Counted from the stretch's first letter, positions 8,809 to 19,218 are shown. The stretch: 64,000 nt of DNA from Streptococcus infantis SPAR10 (GCF_000279535.1 NZ_ALCH01000001.1:62001-126000), one strand, 5' to 3'. Notes: generated by a model from the letters alone, not told the origin. Made by a program: numbers and translations.

Positions 8809-9155
8809 AAGAATTTTTAGCAGGTTTTCAAGTAGATACTGAGCACAAAGAACTTGCAGGTGTTTGTGCGGGTCTAGGAAATTATTTTAACATCCAGACC
8901 AACGTCGTTCGTTTGATGACAGTCTTCTTGTTTCTTTCTTCAACGGAGATTGGGATTATAACAGTAACTCTCTATGCCTATCTAGCAGGTTGGCTTGGAA
9001 ATGAGCCCTTGGGAGATGGAGCAAAAAAAGCAGGAAATCAAGCTATTCTCTTACTTGCTGTTTGTTTGATTTTGGTATCACTTGGAACAGAAGGCTTGAC
9101 TGCTATCTTCGAATCAGGGAAAGCATTTGGTCAGTGGTTAGTTGGATTGGTTTAG
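8805..9155 (+). CDS. PspC-domain membrane protein
   Basis: A 116-residue protein. The N-terminal ~60 residues carry the PspC domain signature: a short charged start, ELAGVCAGLGNYFNIQTNVVR, then a hydrophobic span and YAYLAGWLGNE. A second hydrophobic segment lies near residues 78-95. PspC (phage shock protein C) family proteins sense or buffer membrane stress; in Gram-positives they are often found with small HTH regulators. This is the membrane domain family and not the pneumococcal choline-binding PspC adhesin. It starts within the ATGA overlap with the gene before it. Confidence 0.85.
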   Translation: MKEFLAGFQVDTEHKELAGVCAGLGNYFNIQTNVVRLMTVFLFLSSTEIGIITVTLYAYLAGWLGNEPLGDGAKKAGNQAILLLAVCLILVSLGTEGLTAIFESGKAFGQWLVGLV

Positions 9156-9168
9156 AGGGAGGATGAAT

Positions 9169-9891
9169 ATGAAAAAGAAACGAATTTTATACTTCTTAGT
9201 GACTGTTGTTTTAGGCTATTTTACTGGTATGCTTGCAGGCCGTGCTTGGGCATTGGGGACAAGTTTTAATTTGAATACTCTAGTTCCTTGGATTTCAGCA
9301 TCTTGTTTATTGATAGCTTTAATTAGCATTTTTTTAACTATCTATTTCTTAAAAAAGAGTCGGAAATTCCATGCTTTATATCAAATGGAAATAGATGACG
9401 ATGTGAATAAAACTTATTATGTGCAAATGTATCGAAATCTTGAGTTCGGTACGCTTGCGTTTAACATTGCTTCAGTTATGACTATATTAGCTTTATTTAT
9501 CTCTATGAATGAAGTGATAATACTCCATACAAGTTCTATCGTTCTAGGACTTTCTTTCCCAGCTCTTATTTTAGTTGCAGTACTTCAAAAATATCTTTTC
9601 AAGACGATTTCGATTGTTCGTCAGTTTGATTTGGCATTTTTCTCTATTCCAAAGGATGTGTTAGATTATATAAATTCTTACGACGAAGGAGAACGACAAG
9701 CTAATTTGGAACAGAGTTTTCGGGTTTTATTCCAATTAAACCAATATGTTTTACCAGGTTTGTATATTTTGATTGATATCGTTTCTGTACTAACAGGAGA
9801 AATTCAGTTATTAGCCCTATTAGCCGTAGCTGTTGTCCATGTTTATATCAATATAATGCAGATACCGATGATAAAACGTTATTTTAAATAG
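9169..9891 (+). CDS. DUF3169-like integral membrane protein
   Basis: A 240-residue protein with about six hydrophobic segments and a polar central loop (KDVLDYINSYDEGERQANLEQ). The ATG at 9169 follows GAGGGAGG with 6-nt spacing; an in-frame ATG two codons earlier (9163) touches the ribosome site. Length, topology and company (HTH regulator, PspC protein) match the DUF3169 family of Firmicutes, whose function is unknown. The family name is from recollection of pattern and should be confirmed by profile search. Confidence 0.65.
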   Translation: MKKKRILYFLVTVVLGYFTGMLAGRAWALGTSFNLNTLVPWISASCLLIALISIFLTIYFLKKSRKFHALYQMEIDDDVNKTYYVQMYRNLEFGTLAFNIASVMTILALFISMNEVIILHTSSIVLGLSFPALILVAVLQKYLFKTISIVRQFDLAFFSIPKDVLDYINSYDEGERQANLEQSFRVLFQLNQYVLPGLYILIDIVSVLTGEIQLLALLAVAVVHVYINIMQIPMIKRYFK

Positions 9892-9900
9892 GAGAATATT

Positions 9901-10542
9901 ATGAAAACACTTAAAAATATTGGATGGTTTACCCTTGCCTTCTTATCATTTCTTATGGTCTATAGTTTTATTCAGGGCGTAGGTTTAGCCGCCTTGATAT
10001 TGGGAGCACCTAGCTACGTTGCTGTCCCTGTTTATGTCTTATTAGCAGGAATCTTCACCTTCGTTACCTACAAGTGGTATAAGACAGGAACTGTTACAAT
10101 AGAAAAAACGGCCCTTAACAAATACATCTGGCTACCAGCTTTGGTATGGGTCCTTGTCATTGTTGCAGAAAACTTTTTACCACATGATCCATCAGTCAAT
10201 CAAAAGATGGTAGAAGAATTGACTCATAATCAACCTCTTTTCTCTTTCTTTATGGTGGTTGTCTTTGCACCTCTGACAGAAGAGTTAACATTTAGAGGTA
10301 TGTTAGCTCGCTTTGTCTTCCCTCAGCAAGATAACATCAAGCAAACAGCTATCTTTCTTCTTGTAAGTAGTCTCATTTTTGCTCTTGTTCATTTTCCTGG
10401 AACTCCACTACAGTTCCTAGTTTATGCTTCACTTGGATTTAGCATGGGCTTGGCTTATATCAGTAAAGGTGGTTTGGCTTATAGTATAGCCCTACATGCT
10501 TTGAATAATTTAATCGCATTTTTAATGATAGTCATGCTATAA
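9901..10542 (+). CDS. CPBP family intramembrane metalloprotease
   Basis: A 213-residue multi-span protein with the CPBP (Abi, CaaX-like) motifs: TEELTFRGML with the paired glutamates and Arg (about residues 122-131), FALVHFP (about 154-160) and HALNN near the C-terminus (about 199-203). These residues form the catalytic metal site in Rce1-type proteases. In streptococci and lactobacilli such proteins often give self-immunity to bacteriocins or process membrane peptides. No bacteriocin gene is visible here, so a role in membrane stress or immunity is inference. It lies 9 nt after the DUF3169-like gene. Confidence 0.88.
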   Translation: MKTLKNIGWFTLAFLSFLMVYSFIQGVGLAALILGAPSYVAVPVYVLLAGIFTFVTYKWYKTGTVTIEKTALNKYIWLPALVWVLVIVAENFLPHDPSVNQKMVEELTHNQPLFSFFMVVVFAPLTEELTFRGMLARFVFPQQDNIKQTAIFLLVSSLIFALVHFPGTPLQFLVYASLGFSMGLAYISKGGLAYSIALHALNNLIAFLMIVML

Positions 10543-10560
10543 TAGACTCAGGAGGAAATC

Positions 10561-10776
10561 ATGAAACGAGTACTATTATTAGCAGTTATTCAGGCTGTAT
10601 TTCTCTTCTTTGTCATCGGCCTACTTGTCTATTTCATTAAGGGGGATTTCTTTTATAACAATCTAGCGATTATCTTTGCTCCTATCGCAGGAGTGATACG
10701 ATTTGCGACAGCTTATGTGACAGAAATTGTCCTTCCTAAGAAAACAGAAGGGATTGCTGAAAAGCGTAAAAAATAA
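10561..10776 (+). CDS. Small two-span membrane protein, last gene of HTH operon
   Basis: A 71-residue protein with two hydrophobic helices (about 4-26 and 34-54) and a Lys-rich tail (KKTEGIAEKRKK), preceded by AGGAGG. It is 18 nt after the CPBP protease gene and directly before the operon terminator. No family is recognised; gene order alone links it to the membrane-stress or immunity operon. Confidence 0.7.
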   Translation: MKRVLLLAVIQAVFLFFVIGLLVYFIKGDFFYNNLAIIFAPIAGVIRFATAYVTEIVLPKKTEGIAEKRKK

Positions 10777-10786
10777 AGAAAACCTA

Positions 10787-10816
10787 AATCCAGCGAATGA
10801 CTTTGCTGGATTTTTT
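10787..10816 (+). terminator. Intrinsic terminator ending the HTH operon
   Basis: Stem aatccagc (10787-10794) with gctggatt (10805-10812), then a T run. Confidence 0.88.
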
Positions 10817-10876
10817 CATTTATAAGAGGATTCTCTCAACTTTTCTGCTGATTTTCATGAAGAGCCTGCGCTTTTA

Positions 10877-10885
10877 TGGTAAAAT
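10877..10885 (+). promoter_or_regulatory. Extended -10 promoter of aspS
   Basis: TGG-TAAAAT at 10877-10885, 28 nt before the aspS ATG. No convincing -35 box is seen, as is common for extended -10 promoters in streptococci. Confidence 0.5.
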
Positions 10886-10913
10886 AGTAACAGAATACAA
10901 GAGGAGAGAAAAC

Positions 10914-12677
10914 ATGAAACGTAGTATGTATGCTGGTCGTGTTCGTGAGGAGCACATCGGACAAGAAATTACCTTGAAAGGATGGGTTGCCCGTCGTCGT
11001 GACTTGGGTGGATTGATCTTTATCGACCTTCGTGACCGTGAAGGGATCATGCAGTTAGTTATCAACCCTGAAAAAGTTTCTGCAGATGTGATGGCAACAG
11101 CTGAAAGCCTTCGTAGTGAATTTGTCATCGAGGTTACTGGTCAGGTTGCAGCACGTGAGCAGGCAAATGATAAACTGGCGACTGGAGCGGTTGAACTGAA
11201 TGTAACGGCTCTTACTGTGCTTAATACAGCCAAAACAACACCATTTGAAATCAAGGATGGCATTGAGGCAAACGACGATACACGCCTACGTTACCGTTAC
11301 CTTGACCTTCGTCGTCCAGAGATGTTGGAGAACCTTAAGCTTCGTGCCAAGGTGACACATTCGATCCGCAACTACTTGGACGAGTTGGAATTTATCGATG
11401 TGGAAACGCCATTCCTTTCTAAGTCAACACCAGAAGGGGCGCGTGACTACTTGGTGCCATCTCGTGTCAATAAAGGGCATTTTTACGCACTTCCTCAAAG
11501 TCCGCAGATTACAAAACAGTTGTTGATGAATGCTGGATTTGACCGTTACTACCAAATCGTCAAATGTTTTCGTGACGAAGACTTGCGCGGTGACCGCCAG
11601 CCTGAATTTACTCAGGTTGACTTGGAAACTTCATTCCTTACTGAGCAAGAAATCCAAGATATCACAGAAGGCTTGATTGCGCGCGTGATGAAGGAAACAA
11701 AAGGGATTGAAGTAACGCTGCCATTCCCTCGTATGAAGTATGATGATGCCATGGCTCTTTATGGTTCTGACAAGCCTGATACTCGTTTTGAGATGTTGCT
11801 TCAGGACTTGACAGATCTTGTCAAGGGTGTCGATTTCAAAGTCTTCTCAGAAGCACCTGCTGTTAAAGCCATTGTGGTCAAAGGTGCAGCAGACAACTAC
11901 TCACGTAAAGACATCGACAAAATGACAGAAGTAGCCAAACAGTATGGTGCTAAAGGTCTTGCTTGGGTTAAGGTTGTTGATGGAGAATTGAACGGACCTG
12001 TTGCTAAATTCTTGACTAGCATTCAAGGCGATTTAATAAGTGCGCTTGGTCTTGGAGATAAAGACTTGGTTCTCTTTGTGGCTGACACGCTTGAAGTAGC
12101 CAATGCAACACTTGGGGCACTTCGTGGACGTATTGCCAAAGAGCTTGGCTTGATTGATAACGACAAATTTAACTTCCTCTGGGTAGTTGACTGGCCAATG
12201 TTTGAATGGTCTGAAGAAGAAGGTCGTTATATGAGCGCCCACCATCCATTTACGCTTCCTCAAGCAGAAACTGCTCATGAGCTTGAAGGTGATTTGGCCA
12301 ATGTCCGTGCCATTGCCTACGATATCGTCTTGAACGGTTATGAGCTTGGCGGTGGTAGCCTTCGTATCAACCAAAAAGAACTCCAAGAACGCATGTTCAA
12401 GGCCCTAGGATTCTCAGTTGAAGAAGCTAATGACCAGTTTGGATTCCTTTTGGAAGCCATGGACTATGGATTCCCACCACACGGTGGCTTGGCTATCGGA
12501 CTTGATCGCTTTGTAATGCTCTTAGCAGGCGAAGAAAATATCCGTGAAGTGATTGCCTTTCCTAAGAACAACAAAGCAACTGACCCAATGACCCAAGCGC
12601 CATCAACAGTAGCTCTTAAACAATTAGAAGAACTCAATCTACAAGTAGAACAAGATGAAACAAACGAAACTAACTAA
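10914..12677 (+). CDS. aspS: Aspartyl-tRNA synthetase
   Basis: A 587-residue class II synthetase that charges tRNA-Asp. It has an N-terminal OB anticodon-binding domain ([20 protein letters not shown]), motif 2 ([16 protein letters not shown]), the bacterial GAD insertion, and motif 3 ([15 protein letters not shown]). Length fits the bacterial AspRS family. The ATG at 10914 follows GAGGAG; an upstream in-frame ATG at 10797 lies in the previous terminator. The discriminating or non-discriminating status on tRNA-Asn cannot be settled by eye. The downstream YitT gene overlaps its last 23 bases. Confidence 0.97.
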   Translation: MKRSMYAGRVREEHIGQEITLKGWVARRRDLGGLIFIDLRDREGIMQLVINPEKVSADVMATAESLRSEFVIEVTGQVAAREQANDKLATGAVELNVTALTVLNTAKTTPFEIKDGIEANDDTRLRYRYLDLRRPEMLENLKLRAKVTHSIRNYLDELEFIDVETPFLSKSTPEGARDYLVPSRVNKGHFYALPQSPQITKQLLMNAGFDRYYQIVKCFRDEDLRGDRQPEFTQVDLETSFLTEQEIQDITEGLIARVMKETKGIEVTLPFPRMKYDDAMALYGSDKPDTRFEMLLQDLTDLVKGVDFKVFSEAPAVKAIVVKGAADNYSRKDIDKMTEVAKQYGAKGLAWVKVVDGELNGPVAKFLTSIQGDLISALGLGDKDLVLFVADTLEVANATLGALRGRIAKELGLIDNDKFNFLWVVDWPMFEWSEEEGRYMSAHHPFTLPQAETAHELEGDLANVRAIAYDIVLNGYELGGGSLRINQKELQERMFKALGFSVEEANDQFGFLLEAMDYGFPPHGGLAIGLDRFVMLLAGEENIREVIAFPKNNKATDPMTQAPSTVALKQLEELNLQVEQDETNETN

Positions 12678-13596
12678 AAAGTGGCACTATTATTTGCGCC
12701 GCTTTGCTCACCGAGTGAAGATTTTGCGTGTTTTGCAAAGTATCTCCCGAGAAAAATACGATGAAAAAATTTCAGCTTCTCTAGTATATGGTTTTCTATC
12801 AGCAGTAGCTGTCAATTTTTTCTTCCAACCAGGACATGTTTATTCAAGTGGAGCAACAGGTTTGGCTCAGATTATTTCTGCGCTTAGTAATCACTTGTTT
12901 GGCTTTTATTTCCCAATTTCAGTAGCATTTTACGCTATCAATATCCCGCTGATGATTTTAGCCTGGTACCAAATTGGATATAAGTTTACGATTTTTACCT
13001 TTATCACGGTATCCATGAGCTCGCTCTTTATCCAGTTTGTGCCAGTGGTGGTCTTGACAGAGGATCCAATCATCAATGCTCTCTTTGGTGGGGTCGTCAT
13101 GGGACTGGGAATCGGCTTTGCTTTACGCCATAACATCTCCAGTGGTGGAACAGATATTGTCAGCCTGACTATTCGCAAGAAGACAGGTCGTAACGTTGGA
13201 AGCATCTCCTTCCTAGTGAACGGGACAATCATGCTGATTGCTGGCTTGACATTTGGTTGGAAATATGCCCTTTATTCCATGATTACGATCTTTGTCTCAA
13301 GCCGTGTAACAGATGCAGTTTTCACCAAACAGAAACGCATGCAGGCCATGATCGTCACTAGCAATCCTGACGCAGTCATTGAGAAAATCCATCACAAATT
13401 ACACCGTGGTGCGACCATGATTCACGATGCGGAAGGGACCTATAACCATGAGCGTAAGGCAGTTTTGATAACGGTTATCACTCGCGCAGAGTTTAATGAT
13501 TTTAAACTAATCATGAAACAAGTGGATCCGACAGCCTTTGTATCTGTCTCAGAAAATGTCCATATTCTTGGGCGATTTGTCGAAGTTGAAAACTAG
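12655..13596 (+). CDS. YitT family membrane protein (DUF161/DUF2179)
   Basis: A 313-residue protein: a basic cytoplasmic start, five hydrophobic helices between about residues 40 and 215 ([12 protein letters not shown] and [13 protein letters not shown] are typical YitT phrases), then a soluble DUF2179 domain ([17 protein letters not shown] to the end). Function of the family is unknown. The start overlaps the end of aspS by 23 bases with no strong ribosome site, so it is probably translated by coupling to aspS and shares its transcript. Confidence 0.88.
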   Translation: MKQTKLTKKWHYYLRRFAHRVKILRVLQSISREKYDEKISASLVYGFLSAVAVNFFFQPGHVYSSGATGLAQIISALSNHLFGFYFPISVAFYAINIPLMILAWYQIGYKFTIFTFITVSMSSLFIQFVPVVVLTEDPIINALFGGVVMGLGIGFALRHNISSGGTDIVSLTIRKKTGRNVGSISFLVNGTIMLIAGLTFGWKYALYSMITIFVSSRVTDAVFTKQKRMQAMIVTSNPDAVIEKIHHKLHRGATMIHDAEGTYNHERKAVLITVITRAEFNDFKLIMKQVDPTAFVSVSENVHILGRFVEVEN

Positions 13597-13622
13597 TTGT
13601 TCAGGTAAATAGGATACAAAAA

Positions 13623-13656
13623 AACCAACTCAAAATAGAGAGTTGGTTTTTATTTT
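13623..13656. terminator. Bidirectional terminator between the YitT gene and malR
   Basis: Stem aaccaactc (13623-13631) with gagttggtt (13640-13648); A run on the left and T run on the right allow use from both strands. It overlaps the end of malR. Confidence 0.85.
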
Positions 13657-14636
13657 TCAACGATTTCGTGTGCGATCACCTGACGATAGCAGATTTGACG
13701 ATTCTCTTTGACATCATTAATGATTTGAAGAATGGTTTCAAATGAAGTTCGACCAAGAGCAAGACTATTGATATCAACATAGGCAGCTAGATTCAATCTT
13801 GGATTGACCGAATCAAAGCTGAGAACCGGAACATCAAGCTGGTGTTCGTTGAGGTAATTACAGACACCTTCAGCTAAGAGGCTATCCGTTGTGATAATAG
13901 CATCGGTCTGAGGGTCGTGTTTAAAGAGTTGTTTACTAAAGTTATAGCCCTTTTCTTCTAGAAACTCGTCTGCAAAGAAGGTACGGTGACTATCGAGAGG
14001 CAGATTGTGTTCTTGAAGAGCTTGCTCGTAACCTGTCAGACGGTCCTGGGTAACGAAGAGTTTCTTGGTACCACCAATGAAAGCAATGCGACTACAACCT
14101 TTTTTGATGAAATATTCGGTCGCATCAAATCCGGCTTGGATGTTATCATTATCAACAAGCGGAATGAAAGGAGAAAGTGATTTTCCAAGAATGAGGAAGG
14201 GGAATTGCTCCTCGACAACCAGTTGTACCAAGGGATCATTTTCTTGAGCATACAAGAAGATAAGTCCATCCACACGTTTTCCGTAGACCATTTGTGAAAT
14301 GGCGTTTAAACGCTCTTTTTCATCCTTACCAGTCGCAATCTGAATGGCATAGTGATTTTCCGAGGCAACCTGTGCAATCCCTCTAAGAACAGAAGGGAAG
14401 AAAGGGTTTTGGTAGAAAACATCTGAATCATCTGGAAGGACTAAGCCAATAACTTGCGTATAACTGCTAACAAGACTTCGAGCATTAAGATTAGGATGAT
14501 AATTGAGCTCTTTCATTGCTTTTCGAACTCGTTTTTTTGTTTCGTCACTAATCGTTGATTTGTTTTGAATAACACGGGTTACGGTTGAAGGAGAAACTCC
14601 TGCAGCCTTGGCCACGTCTTTAATCGTAACAGGCAT
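13650..14636 (-). CDS. malR: LacI-family maltodextrin repressor MalR
   Basis: A 328-residue LacI/GalR regulator. The N-terminal HTH reads VTIKDVAKAAGVSPSTVTRVIQ with the hinge helix NLNARSLVS, followed by a periplasmic-binding-like sensor domain (VIGLVLPDDSDVF, FIGGTKKLFVTQDRLTGYEQ). Its position behind malA and beside the mal transport genes is the same as in pneumococcus, where MalR represses malXCD and malMP and is released by maltose or maltodextrin. It starts 9 nt after malA and probably shares the malA promoter. Its likely operators are in the malX/malQ intergenic region. Confidence 0.95.
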   Translation of the reverse strand: MPVTIKDVAKAAGVSPSTVTRVIQNKSTISDETKKRVRKAMKELNYHPNLNARSLVSSYTQVIGLVLPDDSDVFYQNPFFPSVLRGIAQVASENHYAIQIATGKDEKERLNAISQMVYGKRVDGLIFLYAQENDPLVQLVVEEQFPFLILGKSLSPFIPLVDNDNIQAGFDATEYFIKKGCSRIAFIGGTKKLFVTQDRLTGYEQALQEHNLPLDSHRTFFADEFLEEKGYNFSKQLFKHDPQTDAIITTDSLLAEGVCNYLNEHQLDVPVLSFDSVNPRLNLAAYVDINSLALGRTSFETILQIINDVKENRQICYRQVIAHEIVEK

Positions 14637-14645
14637 AATAATCTC

Positions 14646-15446
14646 CTACTTATGGTAGTCTGGATCACGAAAATGCGTTTTGTAAAAGATAGTGACCAGG
14701 TACAGAACAAATAAAATATTTTGAATAGTAATCAAAGTTGACATGTTTTGGCCTAGGAGACCGAGAATCATGGCAAGCAAAGTTGGTAATCCTAAACAAT
14801 TCAAGATGAAATGATAGCACTCTTTATAGGTCTTAAATGAGAAGAGACGAGATTTTTTCGTGAAGTAGAGCAGAAGGCTAGCACCTAAAGCTACAATGAA
14901 AAAATTGAGTCCAAATAGAAAACCAGCAACTAAGACTAGGAAGAGGCTGATATAGACGCGGTTCTGTTGATACCAGTCTTTAGAAATAGCCTGAGTCAAG
15001 CTTTCCTTGCTTTGGAAACTATCAGTTGTGATAGCATGATAGCGAATGCTGGTTAGTTCTTTTCCTTGCTTACTGATGACGAGATGCTCGGGTTCAAAGC
15101 TAAGAAGTAATTCCTTAGGGAAACTTGAACTAGCAGTAGCCCCGATTTGTACAGAAGCTTGATGAGGAGTCGAACCAGTATAGCTTAGTTTACCATCTAC
15201 AATCTGAGCATTGGTAGCTAGATCCTGAACGACTTCGTCCGTCAAAGGAGCATAGACATCATCGATGAACGTCTCTAAAGGATAGGTTTCCTGAGAACTG
15301 TTCTGGATAGCAATAGGCACCATGGATAAGCTAATCAAGAAAATACTGGTAAAAATCAGTTGAAACCAGTTTAGACCAAAACGATGAGAGAGGGGCTTAC
15401 GAAATCCCCAAATACTATTAAAATAAGAAAATGGATATGGTAACAT
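14646..15446 (-). CDS. malA: MalA, DUF1189 membrane protein of the maltodextrin locus
   Basis: A 266-residue membrane protein: one span near residues 28-46, an extracytoplasmic domain (about 50-165), then three or four spans in the C-terminal half. This is the DUF1189 layout. Sequence and position between malD and malR match pneumococcal malA, called a maltodextrin utilisation protein. Its role is not known; a supporting part in transport or regulation is inferred from gene order. A terminator separates it from malD and it has its own promoter. Confidence 0.88.
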   Translation of the reverse strand: MLPYPFSYFNSIWGFRKPLSHRFGLNWFQLIFTSIFLISLSMVPIAIQNSSQETYPLETFIDDVYAPLTDEVVQDLATNAQIVDGKLSYTGSTPHQASVQIGATASSSFPKELLLSFEPEHLVISKQGKELTSIRYHAITTDSFQSKESLTQAISKDWYQQNRVYISLFLVLVAGFLFGLNFFIVALGASLLLYFTKKSRLFSFKTYKECYHFILNCLGLPTLLAMILGLLGQNMSTLITIQNILFVLYLVTIFYKTHFRDPDYHK

Positions 15447-15480
15447 AAATCTCTTTCTATAGGCATTTTTCTATATGAGT

Positions 15481-15509
15481 ATTATATAGAGAAATGTTTT
15501 TTATTTCAA
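15481..15509 (-). promoter_or_regulatory. Promoter of malA-malR
   Basis: On the minus strand: TTGAAA (15509-15504), a 17-nt spacer, TATAAT (15486-15481). The fit is near consensus and means malA-malR can be made separately from malXCD. Confidence 0.7.
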
Positions 15510-15630
15510 GCGGGGATAGTAGAATCCTTGGTAAAAGTGAATGATTGTTATGATTCGTCCACTAACTAACAAGGTAATCTCAGCAAGCTCTTGTTTCTCA
15601 CCAGACAATCGATGTACAAGTTCAAAAATG

Positions 15631-15669
15631 AAAAAGGGTGGCGGGGGTATATTACCCCTTGTCGCCACC
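15631..15669 (-). terminator. Terminator after malD
   Basis: Stem ggtggcg/cgccacc (15637-15643 with 15663-15669) extended by gggg/cccc; on the minus strand it is followed by a T5 run. The 5' arm is within the last codons of malD. Confidence 0.75.
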
Positions 15670-16494
15670 GCTTGTAAGTCCTGAAACGAAGTTCTTTTGC
15701 AAGAAGAAGAAAAGTGTACAGATTGGAAGAGCGATGAGGATAGCACCTGCTGAGAAGTAGGCGATCTTCAAGTTCTTCGCATTGCTGACGAAGGTTTGTA
15801 GACCAACGGCAACTGTATAGTATTCTTTTTCACGAAGCAAGAAACTAGAGAGGATATAGTCTCCGAAAGGTCCCATGAAGGCCCAGAGTGCTTGTACAGC
15901 AACCATTGGGCGAACAAGAGGGAGAACGATTTGCCAGAAGCGGCGGAAATGTCCTGCACCATCAAGTTTTGCAGACTCATCAAGAGACATTGGCACGGTG
16001 TCAAAGTAACCTTTCATCAACCAAGCATTCATCGGGATACCTCCACCAACGTAGAGGAAGATGAGGAACCAGCTTTGGTTAAGGGCGTTCAACATGAGGG
16101 CCATAACGAAGAAGGCAGTCAAAGCGGCCATTGTTGGCACCATTTGGATAATCAAGAAGAAGACCAAACTTTGTTTACGAGCCAAGAAGTTGTAACGGCT
16201 ATAGGCATAACCAGCAAGTACGATAATACTTGTCTGAACAACCATAGTGATCAAAGCGATGATCAAAGTGTTGAGGTACCATGTGCCGTACAAGGTTTCT
16301 GTAAAGAGCCCTTTGAAGTTATCAAGACTGAAATTGACATTGCTGTCGAGTTTGAAGGCCACAACGTTACCGGCCTTAAAGGCTGACATAATCGTGATTA
16401 AAAGAGGATAGATAATAACGATTGAAAGTCCAATTAAGTAAAGATAAGTAAGGGTTTGAGACAGTCTACGTTTGATTTTGACTGAGTTATTCAT
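15652..16494 (-). CDS. malD: Maltodextrin ABC transporter permease MalD (MalG-like)
   Basis: A 280-residue inner-membrane permease with six spans and the EAA coupling loop [20 protein letters not shown] that docks the ATPase. With MalC and MalX it imports maltodextrins. No ATPase gene is present here; in pneumococcus the shared multiple-sugar ATPase MsmK, coded elsewhere, energises this transporter, and the same is inferred. The start at 16494 follows GGAGG inside the end of malC, so the two are coupled. Confidence 0.95.
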   Translation of the reverse strand: MNNSVKIKRRLSQTLTYLYLIGLSIVIIYPLLITIMSAFKAGNVVAFKLDSNVNFSLDNFKGLFTETLYGTWYLNTLIIALITMVVQTSIIVLAGYAYSRYNFLARKQSLVFFLIIQMVPTMAALTAFFVMALMLNALNQSWFLIFLYVGGGIPMNAWLMKGYFDTVPMSLDESAKLDGAGHFRRFWQIVLPLVRPMVAVQALWAFMGPFGDYILSSFLLREKEYYTVAVGLQTFVSNAKNLKIAYFSAGAILIALPICTLFFFLQKNFVSGLTSGGDKG

Positions 16495-16495
16495 C

Positions 16496-17785
16496 TTAGA
16501 CGTCCTCCATATCAAATGCGTGTAGTTTCTTGAATGCAATCATAGAAATAGAGATGACGATGATTGAAATAATCAAGGTAACGGCAGCTGCCATAGAGTA
16601 TTGAGGAGCTGTACCAGTTGTCAGACGGTAGATCCATGAGATCAAGATATCGGTTGAACCAGCTCCACCACCGACACTACCAGGACCACCACCATTGAAG
16701 AGGTACATGATAGAGAAGTTGTTGAAGTTGAAGGTGTATTGGCTAATCAAAGTAGGCGCCGCAACAGCCAAAATCATAGGGAAAGTGATGTTACGGAATT
16801 TTTGCCAAGCGTTTGCACCGTCGATATAAGCTGCTTCATACAAGTCATTTGGAATAGACTGTAGGATACCGAGAGTCAAGACGTAGATATAAGGGAAACC
16901 AAGCCATCCTTGCATCATAATCAAGGCAATTTTAGTCCAAGTTGGATTTGTCTTCCAAGGAATAAGAACGCCATCTAAGAAAGGAAGAACCTTAGCAAAA
17001 AGTGGCAAAACTTGAGTATTGATAGCACCAACACTATCGTTGAACATGTTTGAGAATGTCAAGATAGTGATGAAGGCTGGAACCGCCCAAGGTAGAAGGA
17101 AGATAACACCAAAGATACGTTTACCCTTGATGAATGGTTGGTTAGCAATAATAGCTGTAAAGATACCGAGTACGATTTGCAAAGTAGATGCAGATAAAGC
17201 CCAGATAATAGTCCAAGAAAGAACAGAACCGAAGGCTGAACGGAAGGTACTCAAGCTCCAGATATTTGTGAAGTTAGTCAATCCAACCCAATCCAATAAT
17301 TTATTTGGTGGTAAGTGTTGGAAATCGTAGTTAGTAAAGGCAATCATCAAGGTTACAATAACCGGGAAGATGATGGCAAATGTCATGGCAACGTAAGATG
17401 GAATGATAAGCAAGTAAGGGAATCCATTTTCATAGATACCTTTAATCATATCCTTAAGTGTCAATGGGACAGGGATGCCATTATTGATACGTTTTGCAAT
17501 AGTGTGAGCATCTTTAATATTGAGAATATAAAAGGCTAGATAAACAATTACAAAAATAGAGTGGAATGCACCACGAATCAACATGAAGAGAGAGTTGTCA
17601 CGGCCAGGTTTTTCACCAAGCGTGATTAAGTTGCTCAATTCAGGTGCTGCAAGTACTATAAAATAGAGGACAAAAGCCACTGTTACAGCAAGGAAGATAA
17701 AACCTTTAGCTTTTTGTTTGTTGTAGATTTGTCCCAACCCAGGAATCAATGAAAGCAAGGCTGCTTTTTTTGGTTGTTGTTCCAT
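16496..17785 (-). CDS. malC: Maltodextrin ABC transporter permease MalC (MalF-like)
   Basis: A 429-residue permease, longer than MalD. An N-terminal basic region with a short [13 protein letters not shown] segment and two extra spans precedes the six-span core; the EAA loop reads [20 protein letters not shown]. It pairs with MalD to form the membrane channel. The start at 17785 follows AAAGGAG; an in-frame upstream ATG at 17800 lies before the ribosome site. A hairpin separates it from malX. Confidence 0.95.
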   Translation of the reverse strand: MEQQPKKAALLSLIPGLGQIYNKQKAKGFIFLAVTVAFVLYFIVLAAPELSNLITLGEKPGRDNSLFMLIRGAFHSIFVIVYLAFYILNIKDAHTIAKRINNGIPVPLTLKDMIKGIYENGFPYLLIIPSYVAMTFAIIFPVIVTLMIAFTNYDFQHLPPNKLLDWVGLTNFTNIWSLSTFRSAFGSVLSWTIIWALSASTLQIVLGIFTAIIANQPFIKGKRIFGVIFLLPWAVPAFITILTFSNMFNDSVGAINTQVLPLFAKVLPFLDGVLIPWKTNPTWTKIALIMMQGWLGFPYIYVLTLGILQSIPNDLYEAAYIDGANAWQKFRNITFPMILAVAAPTLISQYTFNFNNFSIMYLFNGGGPGSVGGGAGSTDILISWIYRLTTGTAPQYSMAAAVTLIISIIVISISMIAFKKLHAFDMEDV

Positions 17786-17862
17786 GAGTGCTCCTTTCAT
17801 AAGATACGAGCATTGAGCTCGATGCTAATCAGCAAAATTGCTGAAAACATTGTCAATATATC

Positions 17863-17898
17863 TAAAAATCAAGGGAGATGTTTAAATTATCTCCCTTG
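17863..17898 (-). terminator. Intercistronic hairpin between malX and malC
   Basis: A perfect 10-bp stem (caagggagat 17870-17879 with atctcccttg 17889-17898). On the minus strand it is followed by ATTTTTAG, so it should be a leaky terminator or 3' stabiliser that yields more binding protein than permease. Confidence 0.7.
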
Positions 17899-17908
17899 AA
17901 TCAATCAA

Positions 17909-19177
17909 TTAGTTACCAAATTTTTGTTGGATTGTTTCTTTGATCAATGTTACAGCATCATTAGCAGCTGTTTTAGCATCTTTCTTACCACTTACAGCTT
18001 CAAAGAGCATTGTTTTAGCTGGATCCCAAACTGTTGACATTTGAGAGATGTTTGGCATTGGTTGTGCGTTCTTGAACTGCTCGATAACAGCTGTAGTCAA
18101 CTCATCGTTTTTACCTTCAGCATAAGCACGAGCTTCAGTGTTAGCTGGGATTTCGTTAGTAGCATCGTAGAATGCTTTTTGTTGGTCAGTTGAAACAAGG
18201 AAGTCTACAAATTTTTGAGCGCCTTCAAGATTCTTAGTGCTTGATGGGATGATCCAAGCTTTACCACCACCAAAGGCTGCGTAGTTTTTACCGTTTGGAA
18301 GAGTTGGGATAGTTGCAACACCGTAGTTTACTTTAGCATCTTTGAATGCTTGAGCTTTCCAAGGACCATCGATGATAGCAGCTGTTTTACCTTCTTGGAA
18401 TTGAGTTTGGATCAAGTTTCCAGCACCTTCAGTATCTTGCATACCTTTAGGCCATTTTTCGTACCAAGTTTTAGCGTATTCGATACCTGCGATAGCACCA
18501 TCGTTAGCAAGACCGATATCTTTAGGATCTTTACCGTTGTCACCAAATACGTAAGCTCCGTTACCAGCAAGAAGTCCGTATGCATAGTAGAAGTTAGTCC
18601 AGTCAGCTAGGAAAGCAGTAGTTTTACCTTCTTCACCAGCGAAAGCGTATTTGCTATCTTTAGCAAGGTTTTCTAAGTCAGCAAATGTTTTTGGAGCTTC
18701 TTTAATCAAGTCTTTGTTGTAGTATAGAACAAGTGACTCAATAACAGCTGGAGCACCGTAAACTTTACCACCAACAGTTACAAGAGATTTAGTAGTGTCA
18801 TCAGTTTTAGCACCGTCGCTCAAAGTTACTTCTGAAAGTTGTCCGTCAGTACCAAGGCTACCTACACGGTCGTATGGAGCCATCATAACGTCAGCGGCTT
18901 GACCTGATTGGTTGTCAAGTGAAAGTTTGTCAAGTCCACCAAGTTGGTCACCAGATTTGATGTTAACTTTTGTTCCTGATTCTTTTTCATAAGCAGCAGC
19001 AACTTTCTCAGCGTAAGCTTTATATTGGTCTTCAACGTAGAAAGTAATTTCTTTGCTTCCTGATGCAGATGAATCAGCTGCTTTATCAGCGGTTTTGCTT
19101 CCGCAAGCTACCAAAAGCAAGCTAGCAAGAGTAGCAGTACCAAGTACAGCAGCGCTCTTCATGAATTTAGTTGACAT
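17909..19177 (-). CDS. malX: Maltose/maltodextrin-binding lipoprotein MalX
   Basis: A 422-residue substrate-binding lipoprotein. The signal peptide ends in the lipobox LVAC with the lipidated Cys at residue 25, followed by a Ser/Ala/Lys linker and a MalE-like two-lobed binding fold (EDQYKAYAEKVAAAYEKESG, FGGGKAWIIPSS). It captures maltodextrins outside the membrane for MalC-MalD. It starts behind AGGAGG and is first in the minus-strand operon; codon bias is strong, which fits high expression. Confidence 0.97.
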   Translation of the reverse strand: MSTKFMKSAAVLGTATLASLLLVACGSKTADKAADSSASGSKEITFYVEDQYKAYAEKVAAAYEKESGTKVNIKSGDQLGGLDKLSLDNQSGQAADVMMAPYDRVGSLGTDGQLSEVTLSDGAKTDDTTKSLVTVGGKVYGAPAVIESLVLYYNKDLIKEAPKTFADLENLAKDSKYAFAGEEGKTTAFLADWTNFYYAYGLLAGNGAYVFGDNGKDPKDIGLANDGAIAGIEYAKTWYEKWPKGMQDTEGAGNLIQTQFQEGKTAAIIDGPWKAQAFKDAKVNYGVATIPTLPNGKNYAAFGGGKAWIIPSSTKNLEGAQKFVDFLVSTDQQKAFYDATNEIPANTEARAYAEGKNDELTTAVIEQFKNAQPMPNISQMSTVWDPAKTMLFEAVSGKKDAKTAANDAVTLIKETIQQKFGN

Positions 19178-19218
19178 AGTGTATTCCTCCTAAAGAATAA
19201 CAAATTTTAATTTCGAGG

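Noticed and set aside
8805-9155. Pneumococcal PspC/CbpA adhesin
   Set aside because: Only the name is shared; there is no signal peptide, repeat or choline-binding region.
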